IMG/VR virus record: IMGVR_UViG_3300032323_000670
Coordinates: 51,977 to 115,976 of that record
DNA length: 64,000 nucleotides
Reading direction: 5' to 3' (one strand)
From: a virus
The notes beneath the pieces are model-generated. The model did not search any database, had not been told where the DNA came from, and saw nothing but the letters and a program-made list of their open reading frames with translations. Below, piece by piece: positions 8,350 to 18,700 of this stretch. A program made the translations under genes and the position numbers. Numbering within the stretch: the first letter of the stretch is position 1; every line of letters starts with the position of its first letter.

Positions 8350-8535
8350 TTAGCACATCCCTTTAGATCCACCACGCATAAGCTTCTGAAATTCATTCTT
8401 AGCTACAATATTATCTAAGGTAGAATTCTTATTAGCTCCACCCATTGAAAGCTTCATGCTAGATTTCTTTGAGTTAACTTTCTTACCCATCATATCCACC
8501 ATGCTCATTCCTTTTTTCTCAAGTTTGTTTTTCAT
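8350..8535 (-). CDS. small basic, methionine-rich protein (61 residues)
   Basis: I choose ATG 8535 (MKNKLEKKGMSMVDMMGKKV), close after the stop of the spanin-like gene at 8538; the open frame reaches 8595 but would overlap that gene. It is rich in Lys and Met and has two GG motifs (LSMGGANK, LMRGGSKG), with MC at the extreme C-terminus. No family is recognised. It is part of the run of small genes at the distal end of the late operon, after the lysis genes. Confidence 0.6.
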   Translation of the reverse strand: MKNKLEKKGMSMVDMMGKKVNSKKSSMKLSMGGANKNSTLDNIVAKNEFQKLMRGGSKGMC

Positions 8536-8537
8536 AA

Positions 8538-9002
8538 TCAGTTTGTTACTATAAGTATACTTAATAAAAATACGGAGATTCCTCCAAATATCCAATTGTT
8601 TCTTCTAGAAGTCTGTAGTTTATTCTGTGTTATCTCTATTGAGTCTCTTGCTCCTACCAAGTCTGATTGTAGAATAAAGTTTCTATCAAGGCACTCTGTT
8701 GTTCTCTCGTTTGCTGCATCCAGGTATCCAGCCATCTTTTTGATTTCAAACTCCTTATCAAGAAGGCGGAGTTCTTGGGTCTTAATGATCTTGTCTTTAC
8801 CTGCAATACTTTTCTGCAAGTAGTCATAGTCCACAATAGATTTAAGCAAGAGCTCCTCTTGTTTATCTGTGAAGAAGATACCTTTGGTGTCATTATACTT
8901 AATTCTTTGGGGAGTAAGCTGCCCATATGCGGTCACGCTGCTCATCAGTTGCGTTAGGGATAATAGCAATAACAATATCCCGATTACCTTTGTCTTTGTC
9001 AT
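8538..9002 (-). CDS. spanin-like lysis protein with N- and C-terminal hydrophobic segments
   Basis: 154 residues. Residues 6-22 are a leucine-rich signal-type segment followed by a possible cleavage site (SSVTA-YGQ). The middle (about 50-130) is charged and helical, and residues 134-152 (WIFGGISVFLLSILIV) form a C-terminal membrane segment. A secreted N-terminus, a periplasmic coil and an inner-membrane tail give the layout of unimolecular spanins. However, the expected lipobox cysteine is missing, so attachment to the outer membrane is unproven. The first 104 bases lie inside the preceding spanin-like gene in another frame, reminiscent of Rz/Rz1. The position after holin and endolysin genes supports a lysis role. 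Confidence 0.6.
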   Translation of the reverse strand: MTKTKVIGILLLLLSLTQLMSSVTAYGQLTPQRIKYNDTKGIFFTDKQEELLLKSIVDYDYLQKSIAGKDKIIKTQELRLLDKEFEIKKMAGYLDAANERTTECLDRNFILQSDLVGARDSIEITQNKLQTSRRNNWIFGGISVFLLSILIVTN

Positions 9003-9270
9003 CTTGTTTGTTTATAGTGTTTATACTGTTAACTCTTTGAATATCAACAATTTCCAAACTATCTTGAAGAATCTTAAGCTTTAATGAATCTACTAAGATA
9101 CTATCTTGTACGGCATCAGCATAAGCTTGACGCTTAAGGTCCTCTATCTTAAGATCTTTTACCTTATTCTTATATTGTAATATTGCGATAAAGGTTACAA
9201 TTGCTACAAGAGCTACTATAACAGCTATATCACTGTACAGCTTCTTCAGTTGGCGGCTTGTCATTGGCAT
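8899..9270 (-). CDS. i-spanin (Rz)-like membrane-anchored coiled-coil protein
   Basis: 123 residues. There is a short basic N-terminus, one membrane helix at about 14-32 (IAVIVALVAIVTFIAIL), then a long charged helical region to about residue 90 and a short C-terminal segment (ATDEQRDRIWAAYSPKN). This N-in, periplasmic coiled-coil layout is that of inner-membrane spanins. The start could be residue 1 or the Met at residue 3; both overlap the end of the holin-like gene. The downstream gene starts within its 3' third. It would join inner and outer membranes in the last lysis step, with the next gene as the likely partner. Confidence 0.6.
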   Translation of the reverse strand: MPMTSRQLKKLYSDIAVIVALVAIVTFIAILQYKNKVKDLKIEDLKRQAYADAVQDSILVDSLKLKILQDSLEIVDIQRVNSINTINKQDDKDKGNRDIVIAIIPNATDEQRDRIWAAYSPKN

Positions 9271-9511
9271 CTTCTTTAGATTTAAACGGTATATTCATTT
9301 TTTGTGTAAAGACTCCCTCTATCATAGTACCTACAAATACCCCACCACCTATGAACATAATGGTGTTATACATGTACTCTGGAGTTTTGTACTCTGAGAA
9401 TGTAGCTATCCATGCTAAGGCAGACCCTGTAAGAATACAGTAGAGACCTACAAGTCTTTTAGAACTCTGGTCTCCGTCTTTACTTAATATGGATAGGATC
9501 CACTTTTTCAT
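9230..9511 (-). CDS. holin-like protein with two membrane helices
   Basis: 93 residues. KDGDQSSKRLVGLYCILTGS starts the first helix (about 20-38), and MYNTIMFIGGGVFVGTMIEG forms the second (about 48-66). The tail is charged and hydrophilic (KSKEDANDKPPTEEAVQ). This layout is common for class II-type holins of Bacteroidota phages. Its ATG overlaps the upstream TGA (ATGA). Adjacent endolysin and spanin-like genes support a role in permeabilising the inner membrane at the end of infection. Confidence 0.68.
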   Translation of the reverse strand: MKKWILSILSKDGDQSSKRLVGLYCILTGSALAWIATFSEYKTPEYMYNTIMFIGGGVFVGTMIEGVFTQKMNIPFKSKEDANDKPPTEEAVQ

Positions 9512-9678
9512 TTCTTTAATTCTTTAATAGTGTCGTTGCACTCTTCCAGTCTTTTAATAAGTCTTTCTTTTTCAGCTCTATCTCTTTTCCAGTATTGCCA
9601 TAGTATAAATCCCATTGCTAAGGTCATTATTCCTAATGCTCCAAAGTCTATTAGTCTTTCTATAAACGCTTGTTCCAT
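9508..9678 (-). CDS. small single-span membrane protein, holin or antiholin candidate (56 residues)
   Basis: Reads MEQAFIERLIDFGALGIMTL then AMGFILWQYWKRDRAEKERL. One membrane helix at about 12-29 is followed by a charged coiled tail (IKRLEECNDTIKELKK). Size and layout resemble BhlA/XhlA-type holin-like peptides. The ATG at 9678 lies one base after the endolysin stop, and its TGA overlaps the next ATG. It lies between the endolysin and the two-helix holin, so it could be a second holin or a regulator of the first. Confidence 0.6.
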   Translation of the reverse strand: MEQAFIERLIDFGALGIMTLAMGFILWQYWKRDRAEKERLIKRLEECNDTIKELKK

Positions 9679-9679
9679 T

Positions 9680-10225
9680 TTAAAATTCTCTTAGTAATGT
9701 ATACGTAAATGTCTTTTTACCAGATGCTTTACAAGCTGCAATCAATGTACCATATTGCTTAGGATCATTAAGTACTTGACATCCTGCTGACCACTTATCT
9801 ATAATACTAGAGATAGCTGATGGGTTAGCGCGGTGTATGTTAATACCAAATAGACCGGTATCCTCTTTACCTTGCTCTTCAGCAGTATCATCTTTGTCAC
9901 CATCACGGTATACAGTTACAGGTTTACGTTGTACTAATGCTTCATACTTACCTTGGTGTAATCCTAATTGGTAAGCATCTACGTATTGTCCTGGCTTTAA
10001 TACTGCTGTACCTTTTGGGTTCAGTAAGTTCTTCAACCAGTGTGTACCTGGGTTAGTTGTACCAGAAAATATCTGTTGCATTGGACCATTGATCAAGTAG
10101 ATATGATCATCAAACTTGTTCTTCTCATTAGCTTTAGACCTGATACCTACAACATGTAGGGTTGGCCATTGATAACCGAATCTAGCAAATTCTGCTTCTA
10201 GTTCTGTGTAAGAATACTTTTTCAT
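9680..10225 (-). CDS. endolysin candidate with L,D-transpeptidase (YkuD)-like motif
   Basis: 181 residues without a signal peptide. The segment GLFGINIHRA (H131) followed by IDKWSAGCQV (S146, G148, C149) matches the H...S-x-G-C catalytic pattern of the YkuD fold. Upstream, HIYLINGPMQ and GTHWLKN fit the preceding strands. Relatives in phages of Bacteroidota lie beside holins and are taken to be peptidoglycan-cleaving enzymes, presumably acting as carboxy- or endopeptidases on the L,D bond. It starts at TAATG with the end of the 1849-residue gene, so it belongs to the same transcript. The reaction is inferred from the motif and position. Confidence 0.72.
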   Translation of the reverse strand: MKKYSYTELEAEFARFGYQWPTLHVVGIRSKANEKNKFDDHIYLINGPMQQIFSGTTNPGTHWLKNLLNPKGTAVLKPGQYVDAYQLGLHQGKYEALVQRKPVTVYRDGDKDDTAEEQGKEDTGLFGINIHRANPSAISSIIDKWSAGCQVLNDPKQYGTLIAACKASGKKTFTYTLLREF

Positions 10226-13200
10226 TATTTAATAGTTTGTATAGTTTCCATGTTTTTCAATCTCTGAATAGGATCCACCTGTGTACCAGTAAGACCAAAG
10301 AAGCTCTTAAGAAAATAGTTTGCTAGCTTAAGTCCGCCTTCATCTTGCCAAGCATATGGTCCAACAGACTTATCATAATAAGCACCTTCATCACCTGTCA
10401 CTAACATCCAAGCTCCATTAATTATCTTAACATAGTTAGTAATAGTATTACCAAATGCTATAGAGTCCATATTTAAAATGTTCTTGTAGTCATCTAAACC
10501 GTACCCTGGCCAAGGAATGAATGCTGTGTTCTCATTCAGTGTTGCTTTAGTTAAGAAGAGTAAGTGATTAGACATATAACCTGATAAGTTAAACTCTGTT
10601 CCTTGCTCTCTTGTCCAAGGTAATGGTAAGAATCCAGACTTAGCTTTTAGTTTTTTGAAACGGTCTTCATCATCCTCATCATAATTAAACAAAAGTTTGA
10701 TTAGTACACCCGCCATGATTGATACTACAAGCTCAGTTAGCATCTTCTTCATAGCTACTTTTTCATGCGGCAACATGAATTTAAAATCTCTACCTAATGT
10801 TTTGATACCTCTTACAAGATATGCTATAGATGCTGTGTAATAACCCAGTTGCATTTGATTTGCTCCAACATCCCATCTAGCTTCAGGTTCTAAGAAGTTA
10901 CCTCTGTATCCCCATCTGTTTATAAACATACCCACAAAGAAGCGCTTAAGGAAAGACATTGTACGGAATACAAGATATCTATCTCCCATACTTCTATCAT
11001 ATGATGCATATGCTCCATTCAACCTTCGGTTGGTAGACTGAATCTTTTTGCGCATCATTTTGTACTTCTTACCACCTACACCCCATTCAGGATCAATACC
11101 CTCTTTAAGTTGTATCTGACCATCTTTAACTTCCCAAGCTTCTATATAAGGAATAGTTTTAGTAACTCCGTTTATAGTTTGCTCTACAGTTTGATGGTGC
11201 ATCATACCTCCAAATAAACCTAGAGTAGCATTCATCTGTGTCCACTCTCTGGTATTAGTTAACCAGCTCCTGGACATGAAGTCTTTTGCAAATGTTCTAG
11301 ATATACCTTCAGTCATCTTACCTTTTCTACTATCTAACATCTTCTGGTCAGGATCAAACAGTTCATACATCTGAACGTTTAATGACTTAGGACCAAACTT
11401 ATATATCTGAAAGCTTACTTCAGCTGCAGTAATATTACCAAACAAAGTTCCTTTAGCTAAGCTAGTAGGTGTAATTGCGTCACCTCCTGCAGATTCAATC
11501 ATTGCCTGATACCTAGCACCAAAGGAGTTCTTAAGTGCAGAGTGTATATCTAATGCAAAGAAAGACATAGAGGATAATCCAAGAAGCTTATTAGTAATCT
11601 TGTTTAGTCCAACCATATCAACAGTTGCACCAGCTTGAGTCTTACCTTCAAACTCTCTTTCTATAAGTGAATTAATAACTTGAGCCCTTACTGAGTCACC
11701 CTTTTCAGTAGAAAAGCGCATAACACCTTTATTTAGAAAGTCTGACTTACTTGCTTTCTTCATGTTTCTGATAGCACCCTTCTTACCATTTACTACCTGT
11801 TGTAATGATCTTACTTCAGGACTAATCTCAATAAGTTTCTTTTGTCTTTCCGCACTCTGCATATAACGCATCATACCTTGGAGAACGTCTTCAGATGCTT
11901 CCTCTGGTGTGAAATCATACTTACCTGTAATAGGAATATCAGCCGTCTCATTATCAAATAAGTCTAGATTAACAAGTGCTACATCAGCCTGTGGAGGATA
12001 ACCATCTTCCAAGTCATCTTTTGCTCTACTGAATGTTGCTTTAATATTACTTGCCCAAGATGATAGCTTAGTTCTAGCATCTCCATTTAACATAGTCTCA
12101 CTAAACTCTTTACGGTATCTAGGTATGTATACACCTAGTTTAGCATTTGCGTTAAGACCTTCTTGGTTCTCTAAGTGATAATACAAAAGTTTATTAATCA
12201 GGTTAAACTGATTTAAGTTACGTGATTTAATGTTATAGTACTCTTCATTGCGGTACTTACCATTAGCTTTCGGTAACCATTTACCATTATGATCCACAGT
12301 AGCAAGTGAAAGATCTCCCTTATCAAGGGCTTCCTTCATTGTAACTTTTTTAGTCTTGTAGATTTCTTTAACGTCTCTCTTAAAGTAGTTAATGTTTGGT
12401 ACTACACCCCGTAGAGTTTCTGTTACCTTACCTGTTTCATCTAAGATATCTGTGTTCTCAAGATAGCTAGGATCATAGGGTACAGTAATACTCCATGCGG
12501 CAGTTCTTTTATATCTTCTTACTTGTTTACCATTAGGCATGTAGTACTCTTGTAAAACATGGTTAGCTAAGAACCAAGCTTTGAACTTAGAGCTCTGCTC
12601 CATCATCATATCAGCTATCTCAGGTTCAAGTAAACTATCTACAGTATTTACATCAAACTCACTTATGTTAAGAAGCTCTTTAAGTTTCTTAAGATCAATA
12701 GAATCTTTAGGATCTTCACCAGCTTTAAGAAACTCGTTTACTCTATCTACATAGTGTGTGGTAGCTCTCTTACTAGAAAGTTCTCCTAGTTGTTTTCTTA
12801 TATCTCTAAGCTCATCAATCTCACCGTCAGTAAGACCTAAGTTGTTTCTTCTATCTTGTATCTCATGATAAGCTTTCGCTCTTGCTGTATCCTCAAGAGG
12901 ATTTACTTTACTATAACCTAATTGGAATAGTCCAAGTTCTTCATCAAATCTATCTAGGAATTCTTGATCAGATCTACTTATACCTTGTAAAGTAGTTAAG
13001 TCATCCTTGATTAATTCATACTCAGCTTCTAACTCTTGAATTTTCTTAAGCTTTGCAGGAGTCATTATACTAGCATCAGGTTGACCGTTATCATCACGGA
13101 ATCCACCCAGCTGTTTGTATAACTCATCAAGTACTTCAATAGATCTTATATCAGCCTGCTTATCTTTTGGTAGCTGACTGAGTATTTCTTTCATCCTGTC

Positions 13201-15774
13201 AACAAGCGTTCTGCGCTTTTCATAGTAGGATGGTTTGATCTTTACTACAGTATTTCTATTAATCCAGTCTTGACGCAATCTTCTAAATTCAGTATCACCA
13301 TACTTTACAGCGGGGTTAGTATCTAAGATATACTGCTCATATGATTTGAGCGCACCTTGAAACATACCCTCTCTTTCATTCCACTGGTAATACTTATTAG
13401 TGACTTGTCTATGCTCAAGTAATCTCTGGGCAATGGCAAGGTCTTCTCCTTGTTTCATACTACCGTCAGGATTAGTAAGAGCATATAGTTCTTGGTATTC
13501 TCTCCAATAGATATTAAGTTCTGATAGGTAGTCAGGGTCATTTCTCTCATCTGGACTATTAAGAGAAGCGTTATGGTTAGTAATCTTTTGAAGTATTAAC
13601 CAACGTTTATTATAAGCCTTTTTACCAATATCATCTTTTAGTAAGACCTCATCTTTCTCATACACCTCATCAGAGAAATCTCTATAGAATTCTCTCATCA
13701 TCATCTCTCTTTCTATGTACAGTTTATCCAGCTCATCGCTGTTTCCTGTCTCCATTTGTTTAAGTTGAGCTTGTTTGATTTGTTCATTCTTTCTATCAAG
13801 CTCAATCTCATATCCTTTAACGTGGTGAATAAACGCACGTCTATCACGTTCTTCAAACTTACCCTCTTGAGTTCTTATACCCTGCTTGTCTATATAGCCA
13901 ACTAAAGCCATAAGACCTTTTACATCATTAGGATTATACCCAACTGCATCAGTAAGTTTTTTAATTTCTTGAACCTGCAGGTTGTATTTCTTCTGTACAG
14001 CATTCATTACATCAATGACATTGTCACTAATATAAGAAGCAAGACCAAACACAACAGGATCTTGTATATTCATATAAGCTTCTAACCAAGCACCAATAGC
14101 TCCGGTATCTCCCATCTCACCACCTAACCACTTCTTAAGAGTATCCTTGTTTACTTTAGCACCTTCATATTCTCTAAGGTAACGGTCAACAAGATCTTGT
14201 GGTGCGCCTTTCTTTTTAAGCTCACTTATAATTTCATTATAGTGTCTATCTACCTCAAGGGATAGGGGTTCTAATACATTAGCAAGTAACTCAGATGAAC
14301 CTTCAAGATTCATATTTTCTACAAGAGAGTCAGCAGTAGATAACTTAGCTTCTATACCACCAATAAGGTCAAGGATAGGACCAAGGACTTCTCCAGCTTC
14401 AGCAAATGCTTCACGAGATTCATCAAGGGTCTTCTTCCACTCATTGATTACTTGCTGGTAATAATAAAACTTTTTAACCTTAGTGGGGTCATTCTTACGC
14501 TTAGATAGCTCCTGCATGTGAAGAACCATCTTTTCACTCATAGCTTTAATACTAAACATAGTATTTACATAAGCCCGGGCTCTAGCATCAGTATACTCAA
14601 GTAACTCTTCTGTACCTGTAAATCTATCATTAAGTTCTTTCTGAAATCCTTTAAGATTATTCATGATAACTTCAAAGTCAGAACCAGAGAATTGAGACTC
14701 TAATATAAGAGCCATCTCATCTAGATTTTGGTTATCTTGAATACGTTTGATCTGAGTGCGTGCAGTACGGTAAATGTTATTGATACTCTCAGTAATAGCT
14801 ATAGCACCTTCATCAGTCTTAGACTTAACAAGAACATCATCAATGTATAGATTCTGGTCTTTAATGAAAGCAACAAAGTCAGCTTGATTCACAGAGTCTA
14901 TCTTAAATTCTACAGCTGCCTCAGTGAATATCTTAGACAGGTCGTCCAAGGTGGTGTACTCAGAGAGTTCAGAGATATTGATCTTCTTATCCCCAGAGCT
15001 CTTACGTATGAACTGACGTAGATTGTACAGCATTTCTTTCAACCATTCAAGGAAGCCTTTAGATAAAGGTTTACCATCACGCTTAGCCATAGCGGATTTG
15101 GTGAGGGATTTTACTATCACTTCTTCCTTAAAGTAATCTGACTCAGGGTCTAGTCTCCCAAACCCCTCGGTAACCATATCAATCATCTGCATACCTTCCT
15201 CTGTCTTAGATAACTGTTCATACAGTTTACTAAACAATGCTGGGTTCTCTACAGCAATAGCTCTTACAAACGGGTGAGCAAACTCATGGAAAGCTGTCTC
15301 CATGTTTAATTTATCCTTGATAAAGTATACTTGACCTCCTACAAAGAATCCAGCCTCTCCGCTATATGGGGTACCCGATGCTTTTAATATCTCTAGAGCT
15401 TCTTCCTCATTGATCATATTATATGCTATCCCGAGTCTTTGTGAGAAGCTACCTATAATAGCATCTAGTACAGCGTTACCTGAACTAGAGCTTATATCCA
15501 TAGGACTTATGTTAATTGGATTAAAGATTGTATTAAAGATGGGTATTCTGGCAGCTAACTCTTTTAAGTTATCCATTTCTGTTTTACCAAAAGCATCTGG
15601 ATTCTCTACGTCAGACTCCTCAGTATATTCTCCGCGGGCCATAAGCTTTTCTATAACATCTTCTACATTACGGACTTCTCCATTGTTTTCCAAGAAGTCT
15701 TTATAGGCTTGATACTCACCTACTGCAGATACTAAGTCATTCCAATTTTTTCCTGCGGGACAGCTATTTATCAT
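10225..15774 (-). CDS. giant virion (cargo) protein with HExxH protease-like segment
   Basis: 1849 residues. Near the N-terminus METAFHEFAHPFVRAI holds an HExxH zinc-protease motif (H163, E164, H167), with an acidic helix EEVIVKSLTKS some 50 residues later as a possible third ligand. The centre (about 400-950) is mostly charged helix, probably coiled coil. A hydrophobic stretch near residue 1680 (LTELVVSIMAGVLIKLLF) is followed by an acidic patch and could insert in a membrane. The start overlaps the stop of the RNA polymerase gene (ATGA). In crAss-like phages the giant proteins after the tail genes are packaged and ejected with the DNA, so I infer a virion cargo role. I cannot assign the remaining regions. 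Confidence 0.75.
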   Translation of the reverse strand: MINSCPAGKNWNDLVSAVGEYQAYKDFLENNGEVRNVEDVIEKLMARGEYTEESDVENPDAFGKTEMDNLKELAARIPIFNTIFNPINISPMDISSSSGNAVLDAIIGSFSQRLGIAYNMINEEEALEILKASGTPYSGEAGFFVGGQVYFIKDKLNMETAFHEFAHPFVRAIAVENPALFSKLYEQLSKTEEGMQMIDMVTEGFGRLDPESDYFKEEVIVKSLTKSAMAKRDGKPLSKGFLEWLKEMLYNLRQFIRKSSGDKKINISELSEYTTLDDLSKIFTEAAVEFKIDSVNQADFVAFIKDQNLYIDDVLVKSKTDEGAIAITESINNIYRTARTQIKRIQDNQNLDEMALILESQFSGSDFEVIMNNLKGFQKELNDRFTGTEELLEYTDARARAYVNTMFSIKAMSEKMVLHMQELSKRKNDPTKVKKFYYYQQVINEWKKTLDESREAFAEAGEVLGPILDLIGGIEAKLSTADSLVENMNLEGSSELLANVLEPLSLEVDRHYNEIISELKKKGAPQDLVDRYLREYEGAKVNKDTLKKWLGGEMGDTGAIGAWLEAYMNIQDPVVFGLASYISDNVIDVMNAVQKKYNLQVQEIKKLTDAVGYNPNDVKGLMALVGYIDKQGIRTQEGKFEERDRRAFIHHVKGYEIELDRKNEQIKQAQLKQMETGNSDELDKLYIEREMMMREFYRDFSDEVYEKDEVLLKDDIGKKAYNKRWLILQKITNHNASLNSPDERNDPDYLSELNIYWREYQELYALTNPDGSMKQGEDLAIAQRLLEHRQVTNKYYQWNEREGMFQGALKSYEQYILDTNPAVKYGDTEFRRLRQDWINRNTVVKIKPSYYEKRRTLVDRMKEILSQLPKDKQADIRSIEVLDELYKQLGGFRDDNGQPDASIMTPAKLKKIQELEAEYELIKDDLTTLQGISRSDQEFLDRFDEELGLFQLGYSKVNPLEDTARAKAYHEIQDRRNNLGLTDGEIDELRDIRKQLGELSSKRATTHYVDRVNEFLKAGEDPKDSIDLKKLKELLNISEFDVNTVDSLLEPEIADMMMEQSSKFKAWFLANHVLQEYYMPNGKQVRRYKRTAAWSITVPYDPSYLENTDILDETGKVTETLRGVVPNINYFKRDVKEIYKTKKVTMKEALDKGDLSLATVDHNGKWLPKANGKYRNEEYYNIKSRNLNQFNLINKLLYYHLENQEGLNANAKLGVYIPRYRKEFSETMLNGDARTKLSSWASNIKATFSRAKDDLEDGYPPQADVALVNLDLFDNETADIPITGKYDFTPEEASEDVLQGMMRYMQSAERQKKLIEISPEVRSLQQVVNGKKGAIRNMKKASKSDFLNKGVMRFSTEKGDSVRAQVINSLIEREFEGKTQAGATVDMVGLNKITNKLLGLSSMSFFALDIHSALKNSFGARYQAMIESAGGDAITPTSLAKGTLFGNITAAEVSFQIYKFGPKSLNVQMYELFDPDQKMLDSRKGKMTEGISRTFAKDFMSRSWLTNTREWTQMNATLGLFGGMMHHQTVEQTINGVTKTIPYIEAWEVKDGQIQLKEGIDPEWGVGGKKYKMMRKKIQSTNRRLNGAYASYDRSMGDRYLVFRTMSFLKRFFVGMFINRWGYRGNFLEPEARWDVGANQMQLGYYTASIAYLVRGIKTLGRDFKFMLPHEKVAMKKMLTELVVSIMAGVLIKLLFNYDEDDEDRFKKLKAKSGFLPLPWTREQGTEFNLSGYMSNHLLFLTKATLNENTAFIPWPGYGLDDYKNILNMDSIAFGNTITNYVKIINGAWMLVTGDEGAYYDKSVGPYAWQDEGGLKLANYFLKSFFGLTGTQVDPIQRLKNMETIQTIK

Positions 15775-18700
15775 GATAATCCTTTACATTTTTTAAAAAA
15801 CTCTTTTACATCTGTATCTGTAACAGTTTGTGCTCCAATACCTTTATAGTAACCTTGCACAAACTCACTACCTGACTCTGTACCTAGTGTTGTTGTAACA
15901 CCAGGAGTTTGAGAAGTAAGTAAGCTTAACGTAGGATTCTGGTACGCAAAGTCTTGTAACAACCTCTTAGACAAATATACAAATAAACTAGGAGCAGGTC
16001 TATTATTAGTTCTAACATTTTCTGTTGGTTGAATGTCAAATCCTACAAAGGTCTGACCCAAACCTCTAGATGGAAATACTATCTCCATACCCTGTCCCTT
16101 CTTCTCAAGTAATCTATCTAAAGCTTTATCAATTTGAGCTTTAAGCTTATCATAGTTTTGATCTGTCACAGGTATAGCAGTAGATACGGGAGCAGCTAAA
16201 GTTGGTATACCAAGTGATATACCCATAGCTTTACCTGGCATCCAAGCTTGTCTTGTTTGACTCTTGTCAACAGCATCCATTGATACACCAGTCTCAGTCA
16301 AGAAGAAGTCATCAAATACAAATAGTTTACCTGGATTTGCAGCACCTATTTCTTGTACAGCTTTTGTATCAAGAGCGTATGTACCATTAGAGACAAACTT
16401 TAACTCATCATAGATCAGAGCAGGTTTCATAACCTCAGCAGTTTGTGTATTTACAACTGTAGGTACTCCCGGTTGATTCTTTATTAGTCCTGGGAATGGT
16501 CCACCTGTCTCACCAAGACGTTCTGTTTGCACTCTTTCAAATGAAGCAGCTTGTGTAGTGACTGGAGCTATGGTTGGTTGACTAGCTACAAAATTTTTAA
16601 ATCCTTCTAGATCTTGTTTAGTACCTAATATATGTGTCTGATCAGACTTTCTTACAACGTGTGTTGTATTTTCCATATCAGAATAATCCACACCAATTAA
16701 ACCATCATTATATTTATAATAACTTAATAAGTCTCTTGCATCTTGTGTACGACTTGGAGGTACGAAACCTGGTTTTAAACGTCTTCTGTTGAATTTTACA
16801 TTAGATATAACTACTGGATTTTTTACATTAATTATAACTGGAAGAACAATAGGTGATTCTGATGATCTTGTTCCAGCAAATTCTGTTGCATAATTCAGAT
16901 CAGCTAAAAATATAGCACCTGAACCAAAACCTTCTAACGAATCCCGATCATTAAATTTATCAAACTGAGCAGATGTACCATGGTAAACGATATCCTTAAC
17001 CTTACTGTCTGGGAATATACTGTCAATGTATTGAGAGTATTGTTGTGGTGTACCTATAGAAGAAAGTTCAGGATTAGAATCAAATAGTTCTGTCACACCC
17101 TCCTTAACTGGAGTTTGAGCAGTAGGTTGTATTACTTCAAACTCAATAGCAGCAGCACCATCTTTAAATCTATCTATTACACTTACATCATCATCTCTCC
17201 AACCTTCTTTTGTCCAAGTTCCTTTCCAACCTGCAGACCCTTTAGGATGAATAGAAGTTACTCTAGCATAAACAGTTTTAGTAGTACCATCTGCGGACTT
17301 ACCGTAGTGTTTAACAACATCTCCTACTTTGATACCATACTTACCCATTTCACCTTCACTTCTAGTAGTTCTAGTTCTGAACCCTGCTTCTATCATATCA
17401 ATAGAATGAGCGTTAGGACCGAGAGCTTCTATTACTTCAGGGTTAGCCGTTACTGTAGAACCGAATGAGTTTATACCTGATACTTTGTTCTGAGGTATAT
17501 TAGCTACAGCTTGTTGACTTACATCAACTTGAGTAGAAGTTTCAACCGTAGGCTTAGGAGATACTAGCTTATCAAACTTCTCATTAAATATAATGTTAGA
17601 AGGTATAGGTCCTGCAGCATTAAACATATCTGCCATCTCTTTACCACTATAACCATTAAGATTAGTTTCAGAGTAGTCCGATACCAAGAACTCCTTATTA
17701 GAGTTTTGTTTAGCATACTCATACAAACCTTTGATTTCATCTATGATTTCTTCAGGAGTACTAGACTTTTTTACATCATAGAACTTCTTAGTTACAATCG
17801 CATAAGACTGTCCTTGTAACCCTCTACTTTGACCTTGGATAGCTCCAAATCTATCTTTAGCTAGTTTTGCGGAACCTGATCCATGTGTAGGTTTACCTCC
17901 TTTAGAACTTCCTTCATTAGAACCAAATACAAATATCTGATTTGGTTGTAAACTATCTACTTTACCAGAATATGTTTTACGAGCAGCAGAAGCCTGTGCT
18001 GATTGACCAAAGGTCTTTTTGTATACATCTCTGATTGCTTGTTCAGCTTCAGCAGACATACCTCTACTACCAATAGCTGCAAAGTTTCTAGTAAGAGTTG
18101 GTGTTTCAATAGCTACAAACTGAGAACCATCCCATGTATACCATCCTTTTGGTAAATGTGATTGAGCTTTAGCATTAGGATCATTGTATACATAAACCGG
18201 TTTACCTGCTTGTATAGCCATCTCAACTGCATACCCAGTACCACCTTGAACAATTTCAGACTTGATTACTATTCTTTGTTCTTCTTTTTTCTTATTCACA
18301 TCTTCACTCCAAACGTCACCTACTTTACCAATAGGTGCAATAGCAAATACCGCATCAGAATAATACACCTGAGCCCAGTTTCTAATCAGTCTCTCGTCTT
18401 TCATTGTAGCATACGCATATGGTACAATTTTACCAACTTTCATCTTATTACCCCACATTTTATTAGCAGCTTCAGCTACTTTAGATGCTCCGGTAACAGC
18501 AACTTGTAATTCAGTTATGTCAACATTACCCTTAGGAGCATTCTTTTCAGAACGTGTTCCTGTATAGTAATGGTTAAACTTAACAGGTCCAAACTCTTGC
18601 CCTATCTCATCCCACTTAGTATCTGCACCCGCAGCTCCACCAGAATGACCTCTAACATTTGATGGTCTTAGTGCACCTGTCAAACTACCTATAGAAGAAC

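Noticed and set aside
8596-9084. Plus-strand frames opposite the spanin-like genes
   Set aside because: They overlap minus-strand genes with clear signal, membrane and coil architecture and coupled starts; their translations show no domain.
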